From Vulgatibacter incomptus (lineage in GTDB: Bacteria; Myxococcota; Myxococcia; Myxococcales; Vulgatibacteraceae), in assembly GCF_001263175.1 (NCBI RefSeq), contig NZ_CP012332.1, forward strand, positions 3,740,220 through 3,804,219: a stretch of DNA of 64,000 bases, given 5' to 3'. Positions 9,417-18,616 of the stretch are shown here, piece by piece. The position numbers and the translations under genes were made by a program. How positions within the stretch are numbered: the first letter of the stretch is position 1; each line of letters starts with the position of its first letter. The notes under the pieces were generated by a model. That model saw nothing but the letters and a program-made list of their open reading frames with translations, ran no database searches and was not told the origin of the DNA.

Positions 9417-10594
9417 AGCTCGACCTCGACTCCCTCGGCGAGGCGGGCGGCCTTGGCGCGAGCCTGGCCGAGCGTGTCACCCAGCGCGAGGGCGACGCCC
9501 ATGCGGCGGTGGCCCTTGATCTCGGGCTTGCCGAAGAGTCGAAGGGCCGTGTCGGGATCGCGGAGGACCTCGTTGCCGAGGTGGAAGGAGGGACCCTTCG
9601 ACTCGCCGTGGACGAGGATCACGTGGGAGGCGGCGGGGCCCTGCTGCCGGACGATAGGGATCGGCAGGCCGAGGATCGCGCGGACGTGGAGGGCGAACTC
9701 GGAGAGGTCCTGCGAGATGAGCGTGACCATCCCGGTGTCGTGGGGACGCGGCGAGACCTCGGAGAACCAGACCTGGTCCCCCTTCACGAAGAGCTCGACG
9801 CCGAAGACGCCGCGCCCGCCCAGCTCGTCGGTGATCGCGAGGGCGATCCGCTTCGCCTCCTCGTGGGCCAGGGCGTTCATCGGCTGCGGCTGCCAGGACT
9901 CGACGTAGTCGCCCTTCACCTGCCTGTGGCCGATGGGCTCGCAGAAGGTGGTCCCGCCTTCGTGCCGCACGGTGAGCAAGGTGATCTCGTACTCGAAGTC
10001 GACGAAGCCCTCGACGATCACCTTTCCCTTGCCCGCGCGGCCTCCCTCCTGCGCCCAGGTCCACGCCCGGGCGATGTCCGCCTCTTCGTGGACGACGGAC
10101 TGGCCGTGGCCGGAGGAGCTCATCACCGGCTTCACCACGCACGGCAGGCCGATCTCGCGCACCGCAGCGACGTACTCGTCCTCGGTTGCGGCGAAGCGGT
10201 AGCGCGAGGTGGGCAGGCCCAGCTTCTCCGCGGCGAGGCGGCGGATCCCCTCGCGGTCCATGGTGAGCCGGGCGGCCCGCGCCGTCGGGATCACGGTGTA
10301 GCCCTCGCCCTCGAGCTCGAGCAGCGTCTCGGTGGCGATGGCCTCGATCTCGGGGACGATGAAGTCGGGGTCCTCGAGCTCCACCACGCGGCGCACCTCG
10401 GCGCCGTCGAGCATGGAGATCACGTGCGAGGCGTGCGCCACCTGCATGGCGGGCGCGTCGGGGTAGCGGTCGACCGCGACCACGTGAACGCCGAGGCGCT
10501 GGGCCTCGATGGCGACCTCCTTGCCCAGCTCACCGGAGCCGAGGAGGAGGATCTTGGTTGCGCCGAAGGATCGGGGCGTGCCGAGCCGAATCAT
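9413..10594 (-). CDS. purT: Formate-dependent phosphoribosylglycinamide formyltransferase PurT
   Basis: 393 residues, the usual length. It is an ATP-grasp enzyme that makes formyl-GAR from GAR, formate and ATP in purine synthesis, independent of folate. Family marks: N-terminal [37 protein letters not shown], then the ATP-grasp core [16 protein letters not shown] and the metal site [25 protein letters not shown]; the C-terminal [13 protein letters not shown] is also typical. The close relative PurK is excluded by the SSSGHGQS loop and length. It lies 23 bases after the DUF1634 gene and may be the last gene of the leftward ileS cluster. Confidence 0.95.
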   Translation of the reverse strand: MIRLGTPRSFGATKILLLGSGELGKEVAIEAQRLGVHVVAVDRYPDAPAMQVAHASHVISMLDGAEVRRVVELEDPDFIVPEIEAIATETLLELEGEGYTVIPTARAARLTMDREGIRRLAAEKLGLPTSRYRFAATEDEYVAAVREIGLPCVVKPVMSSSGHGQSVVHEEADIARAWTWAQEGGRAGKGKVIVEGFVDFEYEITLLTVRHEGGTTFCEPIGHRQVKGDYVESWQPQPMNALAHEEAKRIALAITDELGGRGVFGVELFVKGDQVWFSEVSPRPHDTGMVTLISQDLSEFALHVRAILGLPIPIVRQQGPAASHVILVHGESKGPSFHLGNEVLRDPDTALRLFGKPEIKGHRRMGVALALGDTLGQARAKAARLAEGVEVEL

Positions 10595-10617
10595 GACTTC
10601 CTCTCGAACGTAGATGC

Positions 10618-11058
10618 TCAGCCTTCCACCGCGCCGAGCAGGATCGAAACGGCCAATAGCACGAGGACGCCGAGGCCGATCAGGGCCTGTGACCTCTCGC
10701 CTGCCTTGGCGAAGACGGGGATCGAGAGCGCGACGCGCGCCACGGGCGTTGCGCCCATGATCAAGAGCCCGACGAGAGCGAGGGCGTCCAGGCCCCGGGA
10801 CTCGCCGCTGAAGATCCGGCCGAGGCTCACACCCTCCTGGGAGAGGGGCGTGCCGAAGACCAGCGAGCCGACGAGGGCGGCGGCGAGGAGGAGCGCGGCC
10901 AGAACGACTCCGCCCCGCAGAAGGAGCGCGATGGCCAGCTCTCCCTGGAGCCCGGGATCGGCGGCCTGGCTCGCGGCGAGCGTCGCGTCGCGCCCGGAAA
11001 CACTCCCGACCGCCTCCGAATCCGCCCTCGCAGAGGCCCGATCGTCGATCCGGCTCAC
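10618..11058 (-). CDS. DUF1634 membrane protein, partner of TauE-type exporter
   Basis: 146 residues. After a cytoplasmic N-terminus of about 40 residues come three hydrophobic helices: [42 protein letters not shown], and the C-terminal [19 protein letters not shown]. The GVVLAA, ATPVARV and spacing match DUF1634, a family found next to TauE/SafE permeases and probably an accessory subunit. The start GTG overlaps the tauE stop by 4 bases (GTGA), so translation is coupled to that gene, which supports the pairing. Biochemical function is unknown. Confidence 0.8.
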   Translation of the reverse strand: MSRIDDRASARADSEAVGSVSGRDATLAASQAADPGLQGELAIALLLRGGVVLAALLLAAALVGSLVFGTPLSQEGVSLGRIFSGESRGLDALALVGLLIMGATPVARVALSIPVFAKAGERSQALIGLGVLVLLAVSILLGAVEG

Positions 11059-11837
11059 AGCATCCTCCAGAGATCGAAGTCGAGGCCCTTGGAGATCATC
11101 TCGGCGCCGAGGAGGACGAGCAACACCGAGTACACCTGCTTGAGCCGCCGGGTGGGCACGTGCGGCATGAGCCGAGCACCCACGGTGGCACCGAGAATCA
11201 CACCGAGGACAGTGGGGGCCGCCATGCCGACGTCGAGCATCCCCCGCGCGTAGTAGACGAAGACGCTTGCCGCCGCCGTGACCCCGATCATGAAGTTGCT
11301 GGTGGCGGTGGCGACCTTGAACGGCACCCCCATCAGGAGGTTCATCGCCGGCACCTTGATCGGCCCGCCTCCGATGCCCAGGAGCGCCGAGAGGCTGCCC
11401 GCCGCGAAGGAGACGCCGCAGCCCAGGGGCAGGTTCCGGACCGGGACCGACTGCCCGTCGAAGCTGGCGGCGCCGTCGGACGGCGCCTTGCGCAGCAGGG
11501 ACCAGGTCACCGGGACGATCATCAGCCCGAAGAGGATCTGGAGCGCAGAGCGGGGCATGAAGGGCGCGACGAAGGCGCCGGCCAGCGCGCCCGCGACGGT
11601 GAAGATCTCGAGCTTCATGCCGAGACGCACGTCGCAGCGGTGGTCCTTTACGTAGGTGGCCGCGGCGCCGCTGGAGGTGGCGATCACGCAGGCCAGGGCG
11701 ATGGCCACCGCGTGGCCCAGGGGAAGGCCGAAGCCGAAGTTGAGGAGCGGGACGAGGATGATGCCGCCGCCGATCCCGAGGAGGGCGCCGAACGCGCCCG
11801 CCCCGAGGCCGGAGGCGAAGAGGAGTATCGGAATCAA
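11055..11837 (-). CDS. TauE/SafE-family (TSUP) anion exporter
   Basis: 260 residues, seven or eight membrane helices in two repeated halves. Each half has the family hallmark glycine motif: [16 protein letters not shown] at about residues 18-33 and [18 protein letters not shown] near 150. TSUP proteins export sulfite, sulfoacetate or related organosulfur or carboxylate anions across the inner membrane. The exact substrate cannot be read from sequence. It is 13 bases downstream of lgt and overlaps the DUF1634 gene, its usual partner, so these two act together. Confidence 0.88.
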   Translation of the reverse strand: MIPILLFASGLGAGAFGALLGIGGGIILVPLLNFGFGLPLGHAVAIALACVIATSSGAAATYVKDHRCDVRLGMKLEIFTVAGALAGAFVAPFMPRSALQILFGLMIVPVTWSLLRKAPSDGAASFDGQSVPVRNLPLGCGVSFAAGSLSALLGIGGGPIKVPAMNLLMGVPFKVATATSNFMIGVTAAASVFVYYARGMLDVGMAAPTVLGVILGATVGARLMPHVPTRRLKQVYSVLLVLLGAEMISKGLDFDLWRML

Positions 11838-11850
11838 CGAACGGGCTTCC

Positions 11851-13029
11851 TCATGCGGCGGCAGCCGTCGGCTCGCCCGCCCCCGCGGGCGCGGCGACCT
11901 TCGGCCTCCAGGTGAAATAAAGGATCGCTCCGAGGGCGAACATCCCGACGCCGACCACCTGCGAAGTGGAGAGGAGGAGCGGATCGGTCTCCGGCCAGCG
12001 GAGGAGCATCCCGCGGCCGAAGTCGCCGCGGAAGGTCTCGATCGACAGGCGCAGCAGCGCGTAGAGCATGAGCCAGAGCGAGAGGATCTGGCCCTGGAAG
12101 CGCTTGCCGCGGCGCAGATGGATCAGGAGGAGGAAGAGCCCGAGCTCGCCCAGTCCCTCGTAGAGCTGGGTGGGATGGAGCGCCGGCGTGTGGCCGTGCT
12201 CGACGACGTAGCTGCGGAACTCCGGCGCGCCGATCATCTCGTCATACACGAGGGAGCCTTCGGGGAAGTGCGCACCGAAGAGGAAAGACGGATCGTCGCA
12301 GACCTTTCCCCAGCAGCAGCCCGCCGCCATGCAGCCCATGCGCCCGAAGAAGTGACCGAGCGCCACCGTGGGCGCCGCGATGTCGGCGAGGCCGCGGAAG
12401 TCGATCCGATGCTTCCGTGCGTAGACCACCGAGGCGAGGGCGGCGCCGATGAAGCCGCCGTAGAAGACGAGCCCGCCTGTCCAGATCTCGAAGATGCGAC
12501 CCGGGTGGGCGCCGTAGCCATCGGGCCCGCTCCAGTTGACGACGATGAAGAGCGCGCGGGCGCCAGCCATGGCCCCCGCGAGGACCCAGAAGGCGAGATC
12601 GAGGACGTTATCCTTCGCCCTACGCCCGGAGACGGCGCCGGCGTCGCCGCCCTTCGCTGCCGCCTCCCGCGCCGCGGCGAGGGCCGGGGCGCCGGGGAGG
12701 TAGAACGCGCGCCCGTCGACCGAGGCGTACGCTTCTGCGGACCGCGCGGAGAGGTGGATCGCCGAGATGAAGCCCAGGGCGATCATCAGGCCGTAGGTGT
12801 GGAGCGGGAGCGGCTGGGGGGTGACGCCCTGGAGCCTGGTGGCCACCAGGAAGGCGCCGACCGCCGTCGCCACCGCGAAGACGACCACGGCCTTGCCGAC
12901 GTTCGGCTTGCCGCCGTTTCGGACGGCCATGAACCACGCGAGGAACGCCGCTGCTGCGACGACGCCCACGTAGGCGAAGATCTGGAGGGTCTGCCCCGAG
13001 AACGTCCACGGAATGAGATACGGGTGCAT
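11851..13029 (-). CDS. lgt: Prolipoprotein diacylglyceryl transferase Lgt
   Basis: 392 residues, longer than the usual 260-300. Lgt transfers diacylglycerol from phosphatidylglycerol to the lipobox Cys of prolipoproteins in the inner membrane. The central signature GHFFGRMGCMAAGCCWG (near residue 225-245) and the later HPTQLYEGLGELG are diagnostic. The extra length is an N-terminal pair of membrane helices and a soluble insert at about residues 105-145 (Ala/Arg-rich, FYLPGAPALAAAREAAAK) before the conserved core, an arrangement seen in some delta-type Lgt proteins. It follows lspA directly, so two successive steps of lipoprotein maturation share a transcript. The window encodes several lipoproteins for them to act on. 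Confidence 0.94.
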   Translation of the reverse strand: MHPYLIPWTFSGQTLQIFAYVGVVAAAAFLAWFMAVRNGGKPNVGKAVVVFAVATAVGAFLVATRLQGVTPQPLPLHTYGLMIALGFISAIHLSARSAEAYASVDGRAFYLPGAPALAAAREAAAKGGDAGAVSGRRAKDNVLDLAFWVLAGAMAGARALFIVVNWSGPDGYGAHPGRIFEIWTGGLVFYGGFIGAALASVVYARKHRIDFRGLADIAAPTVALGHFFGRMGCMAAGCCWGKVCDDPSFLFGAHFPEGSLVYDEMIGAPEFRSYVVEHGHTPALHPTQLYEGLGELGLFLLLIHLRRGKRFQGQILSLWLMLYALLRLSIETFRGDFGRGMLLRWPETDPLLLSTSQVVGVGMFALGAILYFTWRPKVAAPAGAGEPTAAAA

Positions 13030-13048
13030 GCGCGCTGCTCCCTACCGT

Positions 13049-13723
13049 CTAAAGAGGTTCCGGGCAGTCCCCGGGCACCGGGTCCTCGACTGCCGGCGTG
13101 GCCGCATCCTCGCGCGGCGGGGCCTCGAGCGAAAGTCCCGAGATCGGCTCCGTCGCCTCGGACGAGCGCCTGAAGCCGAGGAGGACGTCGAGCACCAGGC
13201 ACGCCAGGCCCACGCTGATCGCGATGTCGGCCACGTTGAAGGTCGGCCAGTGGTACCGATTCCTCCAATGCCAGTCGATGAAGTCGATGACGTAGCCCCT
13301 GGCGAGCCGGCACGCGAAGTTGCCGAGGGCCCCGCCCACGATCAGCCCGAGAGCGGCGAGGAGTAGACGCCGCCCTTCGCGCACCCGCGAGTAGAACCAG
13401 GCGAGCAGGCCGATCGACACCGCCGAGATGGCGTGGAAGAAGGGGATCCGCACGGGCTCCGGCAGGCTCCCGAACAGGCCCCATGCGGCGCCGGGATTCT
13501 CCAGGTACTTGAAGTTGAAGAAATCCGGATGGACGACGACCGGGGGCGTCCGCTGGCGCTCGAGCTTCGTCTTGGTGAAGAAGAGCCGGACCTGCTCCGG
13601 GAGCGCCGCAGCCTGCTCTTGCTCGAAGGCGCGCGTGAGCGTACGCGCCGCCCACAGCTTGCTCGCCTGATCGGCGAGGAGCAGCGAAGACGAGAGCGCG
13701 AGCAGGATCCACCAGCGAGCCAA
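13049..13723 (-). CDS. lspA: Lipoprotein signal peptidase LspA (signal peptidase II)
   Basis: 224 residues from a TTG at 13723, which begins 3 bases after the ileS stop; an in-frame ATG at 13819 would bury 32 codons in ileS, so the TTG is preferred. It cleaves the signal peptide of diacylated prolipoproteins. Four membrane helices are visible, with LLLADQASKLWA in helix 1, YLENPGAAWGLF, GGALGNFACRLARGYVIDFID and FNVADIAISVG. The catalytic aspartates are the D of VIDF and the D of NVAD. Two oddities: an insert of about 35 residues in the first periplasmic loop, and Cys in place of the usual Asp before the conserved Arg (ACR for IDR). The C-terminal 40 residues are an acidic Pro-rich tail. Together with ileS and lgt it forms a common cluster. 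Confidence 0.9.
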   Translation of the reverse strand: MARWWILLALSSSLLLADQASKLWAARTLTRAFEQEQAAALPEQVRLFFTKTKLERQRTPPVVVHPDFFNFKYLENPGAAWGLFGSLPEPVRIPFFHAISAVSIGLLAWFYSRVREGRRLLLAALGLIVGGALGNFACRLARGYVIDFIDWHWRNRYHWPTFNVADIAISVGLACLVLDVLLGFRRSSEATEPISGLSLEAPPREDAATPAVEDPVPGDCPEPL

Positions 13724-13725
13724 CT

Positions 13726-16539
13726 CTAACCGCCTACCGCCGCAGTGCAGCGCGGGCAGAGCTGCGGATGCCGCGGATCCGTTCCGAGGTCCTCGCTGAA
13801 GGTCCAGCAGCGCACACACTTCTCGCCGCGGGCCGGCTCCACCGCCACCGTGAGGCCCGGGACCTCCTCGGCGGCCGCGCCTTCCCCGCCTTCGATCACC
13901 TCGAGCTGGGAGACGATCAGGAAGGCCAGGAGCTCGTCCTTCTCCCGGCGGAGGAAGTCGAGGAGCTCACCGCTGGCGCCGAGCACCACGCGGGCGTCGA
14001 GGCTCTTGCCGATCTTCTTGTCGCGCCTGGCGAGCTCGAGCTGCCGCGAGGCGGCGGAGCGGATCGCCAGGAGCCTCTCGAAGCGCAGGTCCAGGGCGGG
14101 ATCCCGCGCGACCTTCGCCTCCGGGAGCCCGGCCAGGAAGACCGAGTCCGCCCGATCGCCGGGCAGGAAGCCCCATGCCTCTTCTGCGGTGAAGGAGAGC
14201 ACCGGCGCGAGGATCCTGCAGAGATCGCGCACAACGGCGTGGAGCAGGGTCTGGGTGGCCCGCCGCTCGGGGGAGCCCTTGCCGTTGCAGTAGAGGAGGT
14301 CCTTGCGGACGTCGAGGTAGAGGGAGGAGAGCTCGGCGCAGAAGTCGAGGGCCGCCTTGCAGACCAGGTGGAACTCGTAGTCGTCGTAGGCCTTGCGCGC
14401 CTTCTCCGTGAAGGTCGACAGCCGCGACATCGCCCAGGCGTCGAGGCCTTCGAGGTCGGCGAGCGCCACGGCGTCCGCAGCGGGATCGAAGTCCACGATG
14501 TTTCCGAGGCAGTAACGCAGGGTGTTGCGGATCCGGAAGTAGCCGTCGCCGAGCTGCTGGAAGAGGGCCTCCGAGGTGTGGAGGTCGCCGCGGTAGTCCT
14601 CGGACGCGACCCACAGCCGCATCAGCTCGGCGCCGTAGCGCGCGATGAGCTTGGCGGGATCCACGTAGTTGCCGAGCTTCTTGCTGATCTTCCGGCCCTG
14701 GGCGTCGACCAGGAAGCCGTGGGTGAGCACGGCCTTGTAGGGCGCCTCGTCGCGGACGCCCACGGAGCAGAGCAGCGAAGAGTGGAACCAGCCGCGGTGC
14801 TGATCGGAGCCCTCGAGGTAGAGGTCCGCCGGCACGCCGAGCTGCTCCCTGCCCTCGAGGACCGCCGCCCACGACGTGCCGGAGTCGAACCACACGTCGA
14901 GGATGTCGGTCTCCTTGCGGAAGACCGTGCTGCCGCAGCCGCAGGTGTGGCCCGGCGCGACGAAGTCGGACGCGGGCCTCTCGTACCAGGCGTTTCCGCC
15001 CTCCTCCTCGATGAAGGCCGCCGCCCGCTCCATCACCGCCGGCTCGACCAGCGCGGCGTCGCAGGACTCGCAGTAGAGCACCGGGATCGGCGTGCCCCAC
15101 GTGCGCTGCCGGGAGACGCACCAATCCGGCCGGTTCTCGAGCATCCCGTGGATCCGCTCACGGCCCCACTTGGGGATCCACCGCACCCGATCGACCTCCG
15201 CGAGGGCCTTCGCGCGGAGCTGGTTGGTCTCCATCGAGATGAACCACTGGTCGGTGGCGCGGAAGACCACCGGATTCATGCAGCGCCAGCAGTGCGGGTA
15301 GGAGTGCTGCACGCTCGAGGCGGCGAGGAGGTGTCCGGAATCCCGGAGCATCTGGACGATCGCCGGGTTCGCGTCCCAGATCCGCTGGCCCGCGAGGGCC
15401 GCGCCGGCCGCATCGGTGAGGAAGCCCGCGTCGTCGACGGGGTTCAGCACCTCCAGGCCGTAGCGGAGGCCGACCTGGTAGTCCTCCTGGCCGTGGCCGG
15501 GAGCGGTGTGGACGAGGCCCGTGCCCTGCTCGAGGGTGACGTGCTCGCCCAGGATCACGGGCGACTCCCTGGAGAGGAAGGGATGCCGGTAGCGGATCCC
15601 CTCGAGATCCTTGCCCTCGGCGCTCCCAACCACGCGCGTCGGATCCGCCAGCTCGCCGTCCTTCAGCTCGCCCGGCGCGACCGCCGCGAGGAAGGAGACC
15701 AGGAGATCCTTCGCCACGAGAACGAGCTCGTCACCGAGGCGGTAGAGGACGTAGGTGAAGTCGGGGTGCACCGCCACCGCGAGGTTGGCCGGCAGCGTCC
15801 AGGGCGTCGTGGTCCAGATCGCCACCCGGCCCCGACGTCCCGCGGCTGCGGCGAAGCGCTCGTCCAGCCCCGCCACCACGTCGAAGGCCACGTAGATCGA
15901 GGGCGAGGTGTGCTCGGCGTACTCGACCTCGGCCTCCGCCAGCGCGGTGCGGTCGTTGATGCACCAGTAGACGGGCTTCTTTCCCCGGTAGAGGCTCCCC
16001 CTCTCGGCGAAGCGCGCGAGCTGCCGCACCGTCGCTGCCTCGAAGTCGAAGCTCATCGAGAGATAGGGATGATCCCAATCGGCGAAGACGCCGAGGCGCT
16101 TGAACTCCTCGCGCTGGACGTCGATCCACTCCTGGGCGTAGGCGCGGCAGGCGTCCCGGATCTGGCTCCTGGACATCTCCCGCTTCTTGGCGCCGAGCTT
16201 CTTGTCGACCTGGAGCTCGATGGGGAGGCCGTGGCAATCCCAGCCCGGCACGAAGCGGACGACCCGCCCCTCCATGGAGCGGAACTTCACCACCATGTCC
16301 TTCAGGATCTTGTTCAGCATGTGACCCTGGTGGATGTGGTTGTTCGCGTACGGCGGCCCGTCGTGGAAGACGAAGGGCTCGCCGCCCGCGGCGGCGTTCT
16401 CCTCGATCAGCCGCTCGTAGATCGCCTCGTCCGTCCAGCGCTGCAGGATCGCGGGCTCGCGAACCGGCAGGTTCGCCTTCATGGGGAAGTCGGTGACGGG
16501 GAGATTGACGGTCTGCTTGTAGTCGGGGGCATCCGCCAT
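13726..16539 (-). CDS. ileS: Isoleucyl-tRNA synthetase
   Basis: 937 residues, normal for bacterial IleS. Class I catalytic motifs: PPYANNHIHQGH (HIGH region) near residue 70 and KISKKLGN (KMSKS region) near 615. The editing domain (WTTTPWTLPAN) and the W-rich core are present, and the C-terminal zinc ribbon has CVRCW and CPRC at about 905-930. It charges tRNA-Ile and hydrolyses Val-tRNA. The start is ATG 16539 (MADAPDYKQT); an upstream in-frame ATG adds 33 codons with no family similarity. It is the first gene of the leftward cluster ileS-lspA-lgt-tauE-DUF1634-purT. No T-box leader was recognised upstream. Confidence 0.97.
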   Translation of the reverse strand: MADAPDYKQTVNLPVTDFPMKANLPVREPAILQRWTDEAIYERLIEENAAAGGEPFVFHDGPPYANNHIHQGHMLNKILKDMVVKFRSMEGRVVRFVPGWDCHGLPIELQVDKKLGAKKREMSRSQIRDACRAYAQEWIDVQREEFKRLGVFADWDHPYLSMSFDFEAATVRQLARFAERGSLYRGKKPVYWCINDRTALAEAEVEYAEHTSPSIYVAFDVVAGLDERFAAAAGRRGRVAIWTTTPWTLPANLAVAVHPDFTYVLYRLGDELVLVAKDLLVSFLAAVAPGELKDGELADPTRVVGSAEGKDLEGIRYRHPFLSRESPVILGEHVTLEQGTGLVHTAPGHGQEDYQVGLRYGLEVLNPVDDAGFLTDAAGAALAGQRIWDANPAIVQMLRDSGHLLAASSVQHSYPHCWRCMNPVVFRATDQWFISMETNQLRAKALAEVDRVRWIPKWGRERIHGMLENRPDWCVSRQRTWGTPIPVLYCESCDAALVEPAVMERAAAFIEEEGGNAWYERPASDFVAPGHTCGCGSTVFRKETDILDVWFDSGTSWAAVLEGREQLGVPADLYLEGSDQHRGWFHSSLLCSVGVRDEAPYKAVLTHGFLVDAQGRKISKKLGNYVDPAKLIARYGAELMRLWVASEDYRGDLHTSEALFQQLGDGYFRIRNTLRYCLGNIVDFDPAADAVALADLEGLDAWAMSRLSTFTEKARKAYDDYEFHLVCKAALDFCAELSSLYLDVRKDLLYCNGKGSPERRATQTLLHAVVRDLCRILAPVLSFTAEEAWGFLPGDRADSVFLAGLPEAKVARDPALDLRFERLLAIRSAASRQLELARRDKKIGKSLDARVVLGASGELLDFLRREKDELLAFLIVSQLEVIEGGEGAAAEEVPGLTVAVEPARGEKCVRCWTFSEDLGTDPRHPQLCPRCTAAVGG

Positions 16540-16757
16540 GGCGTTCCTTCGGCCTCTTGCGACGCGCGAAAAGAGTACCTTCGTTACCCGCCACCAGCAC
16601 GCTGGGTCAAGCGAGCACCGGGGCGGTTTTGCTGGCATTCGAGCGAAGCGCGGAAAGGCGCTCCCGAGGGATGGCCGAGCAGGCGTGCCCGTGCCGCTGG
16701 CCTCGCGGCGCGACCCGCGTGTAGAGTCCGCGCCGCCTTCTTCCTACACGGCAAGCC

Positions 16758-17753
16758 ATGACCTCGCGCCGCCGCGCGCCCGAACCGACAGACCCGCCCC
16801 TGCGCCCGGTGAAGACCCGACGGAGGCGTCCGCCCGCCGAGCGCCTCCGCGTCGCGATCCTCTCGCGCAAGGAGCGCCTCTACTCCACGCGGCGCCTGGT
16901 GGAGGCCACCCGTGCCTTCGGCCACGAGCCGGTGGTCCTCGACACCCTCCGCTGCGACCTCCTCGTGGAGCAGGGCAAGCCGAGCATCTTCTACGAGGGC
17001 CGCGCGCTCGAGGGGATCTCCGTGGCGATCCCGCGGATCGGCGCGTCGATCACCCGGTACGGGATCGCGGTGGTGAACCAGCTCGAGGCCATGGGCATCC
17101 CCGTGGTCGCGAGCTCCGGCGCGATCGCGCGCTCGCGGGACAAGCTCCGCTGCCTGCAGGTCCTCGCCTCGTCGCGGATCGACGTCCCCCGGACGGTGAT
17201 GATGCGCGAGAGGGAACACCTGGAGCTGGCGGTAGAGCAGCTCGGCGGCCTTCCCGTGATCGTGAAGCTCCTCCAGGGCACGCAGGGCGTCGGCGTGATG
17301 CTCGCGCACTCCCTCGACGAGCTCGAGTCGACCCTCGACACCATGTGGAACCTCGAGCAGGAGATCCTCCTGCAGGAGTTCGTCGCGGAGTCGCGCGGCA
17401 AGGACGTGCGCGCGCTGGTCGTCGGGGATCGCGTCGTGGGCGCCATGCGCCGCGTGGCCAAGGTCGAGGGGGAGTTCCGCTCCAACATCCACCGGGGCGG
17501 CAGCGGCGAGCCGATCGAGCTCCCGGCCTCGTGGGCCGAGGAGGCGATCCGCGCGGCCCGCGCCTGCGGCCTCGACGTGGCGGGGGTCGATCTCCTCGAG
17601 TCCTCCGCCGGCCCCCGGATCACCGAGATCAACTCCAGCCCCGGGATCGAGGGGCTCGAGCGCGCGACCGGCAAGGACATCGCCGCCGAGATCATCGCAC
17701 ACGCCGTATCGCTCGCCCGAGGGGCCGAGCGGGTAGAAGGCCGAGAGTCATGA
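16758..17753 (+). CDS. RimK-family ATP-grasp alpha-L-glutamate ligase
   Basis: 331 residues: a basic N-terminal extension of about 30 residues and then the RimK fold. Marks are RVAILSRKERLYSTRRLVEA, IPRIGASITRYGIAVVNQLE, the ATP-binding GLPVIVKLLQGTQGVGVMLA, DVRALVVGDRVVGAMRR and the metal site VDLLES...ITEINSSPGIEGLE. RimK-type ligases add glutamate residues to a protein or small-molecule carboxylate; in E. coli the substrate is ribosomal protein S6. The target here is not knowable. The stop overlaps the start of the next gene (ATGA), so expression is coupled with a DsbA-like protein. Confidence 0.88.
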   Translation: MTSRRRAPEPTDPPLRPVKTRRRRPPAERLRVAILSRKERLYSTRRLVEATRAFGHEPVVLDTLRCDLLVEQGKPSIFYEGRALEGISVAIPRIGASITRYGIAVVNQLEAMGIPVVASSGAIARSRDKLRCLQVLASSRIDVPRTVMMREREHLELAVEQLGGLPVIVKLLQGTQGVGVMLAHSLDELESTLDTMWNLEQEILLQEFVAESRGKDVRALVVGDRVVGAMRRVAKVEGEFRSNIHRGGSGEPIELPASWAEEAIRAARACGLDVAGVDLLESSAGPRITEINSSPGIEGLERATGKDIAAEIIAHAVSLARGAERVEGRES

Positions 17754-18409
17754 GCAAGCTGCTGGAACCCATCGAGCTCGTCCTCCACCACGACGTCCTC
17801 TGCGGCTGGAGCCTGATCGCCGACGCCCGCCTGCGCCATCTGAAGGAGGAAATGGGCGACGCGCTGCGGATCGAGCTCCGTCCCTTCCCGATCCGCCTCG
17901 ACGAGCGCGTCCCTTCGCGCCGGGAGATCCAGGCGGAGACGAGCGCGCTGCGGAAGGTCGCAAAGGAGAAGGAGGGCAAGGGCATCGTCGCGGACCTCTG
18001 GCGATCGAACGATCCACCCCGCTCGTCTCTTCCCCCGCTCGTCGCCCTGGAGGCCGCGAGGATCATCGGCGGCGAGGCTGCCCAGGAGAGGTTGCTCCGC
18101 GCCCTTCGGCGGGCGGCCTTCCATCACGGCGTCAACGTCACCCGGGACGACGTGCTCCTCGAGCTCGCGGAGCGATGCGGGATCGAGACCGCGCGCTTCG
18201 CCACCGCGCTTCGCGCCCAAGGCACCCGCCGCCTCGTCACCGACGCACAGGACGAAGCGCTCTTCCACGGGATCGACTCGGTACCGTCGCTGGTGATCGG
18301 CGGCGAGTGGCTGGTCGCCGGGGTACGGTCCGTCGACGAGTACCGCGACACGATCCGCCGCTTCGGCGAGCAGAACGGCCTCTTCGTTCCCGAGCGGATG
18401 GTGCACTGA
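17750..18409 (+). CDS. DsbA-family (FrnE-like) thioredoxin-fold oxidoreductase
   Basis: 219 residues without a signal peptide, so cytoplasmic. The order fits the FrnE/2-hydroxychromene isomerase branch of the DsbA family: LVLHHDVLCGWSLIADARL at the N-terminus, helical insert, then SVPSLVIGGEWLVAG with the cis-Pro (VPS) loop near residue 183 and YRDTIRRF at the end. The CxxC of true oxidoreductases is reduced to a single Cys (LCGWS), which argues for glutathione-S-transferase-like or isomerase-like chemistry rather than disulfide exchange. It is translationally coupled to the RimK-like gene, so the two may modify one substrate, which is inference. Confidence 0.78.
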   Translation: MSKLLEPIELVLHHDVLCGWSLIADARLRHLKEEMGDALRIELRPFPIRLDERVPSRREIQAETSALRKVAKEKEGKGIVADLWRSNDPPRSSLPPLVALEAARIIGGEAAQERLLRALRRAAFHHGVNVTRDDVLLELAERCGIETARFATALRAQGTRRLVTDAQDEALFHGIDSVPSLVIGGEWLVAGVRSVDEYRDTIRRFGEQNGLFVPERMVH

Positions 18410-18616
18410 GCGCGGACGGGCCCAAAGGCCCCGATTTCGCACAACGTGAGGGGAGGTACCCCCGACCGGGGAGTGGCGCTCCCAGCCGAGCGGCCGCTTC
18501 CTTGACCCTCCGGCGTCGATCGTCCTATGTCTGGAGATCGCCTTGCGAAGTACTCAGGGTACCTCGCGCAAATACCGTCGGCGTCGAGCACCCGACGCCC
18601 GAAGGAGATCGAGTCG

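Noticed and set aside
16540-16757. A T-box riboswitch upstream of ileS
   Set aside because: No T-box consensus (such as TGGN antiterminator context) or specifier hairpin is visible, and the leader sequence is ordinary.
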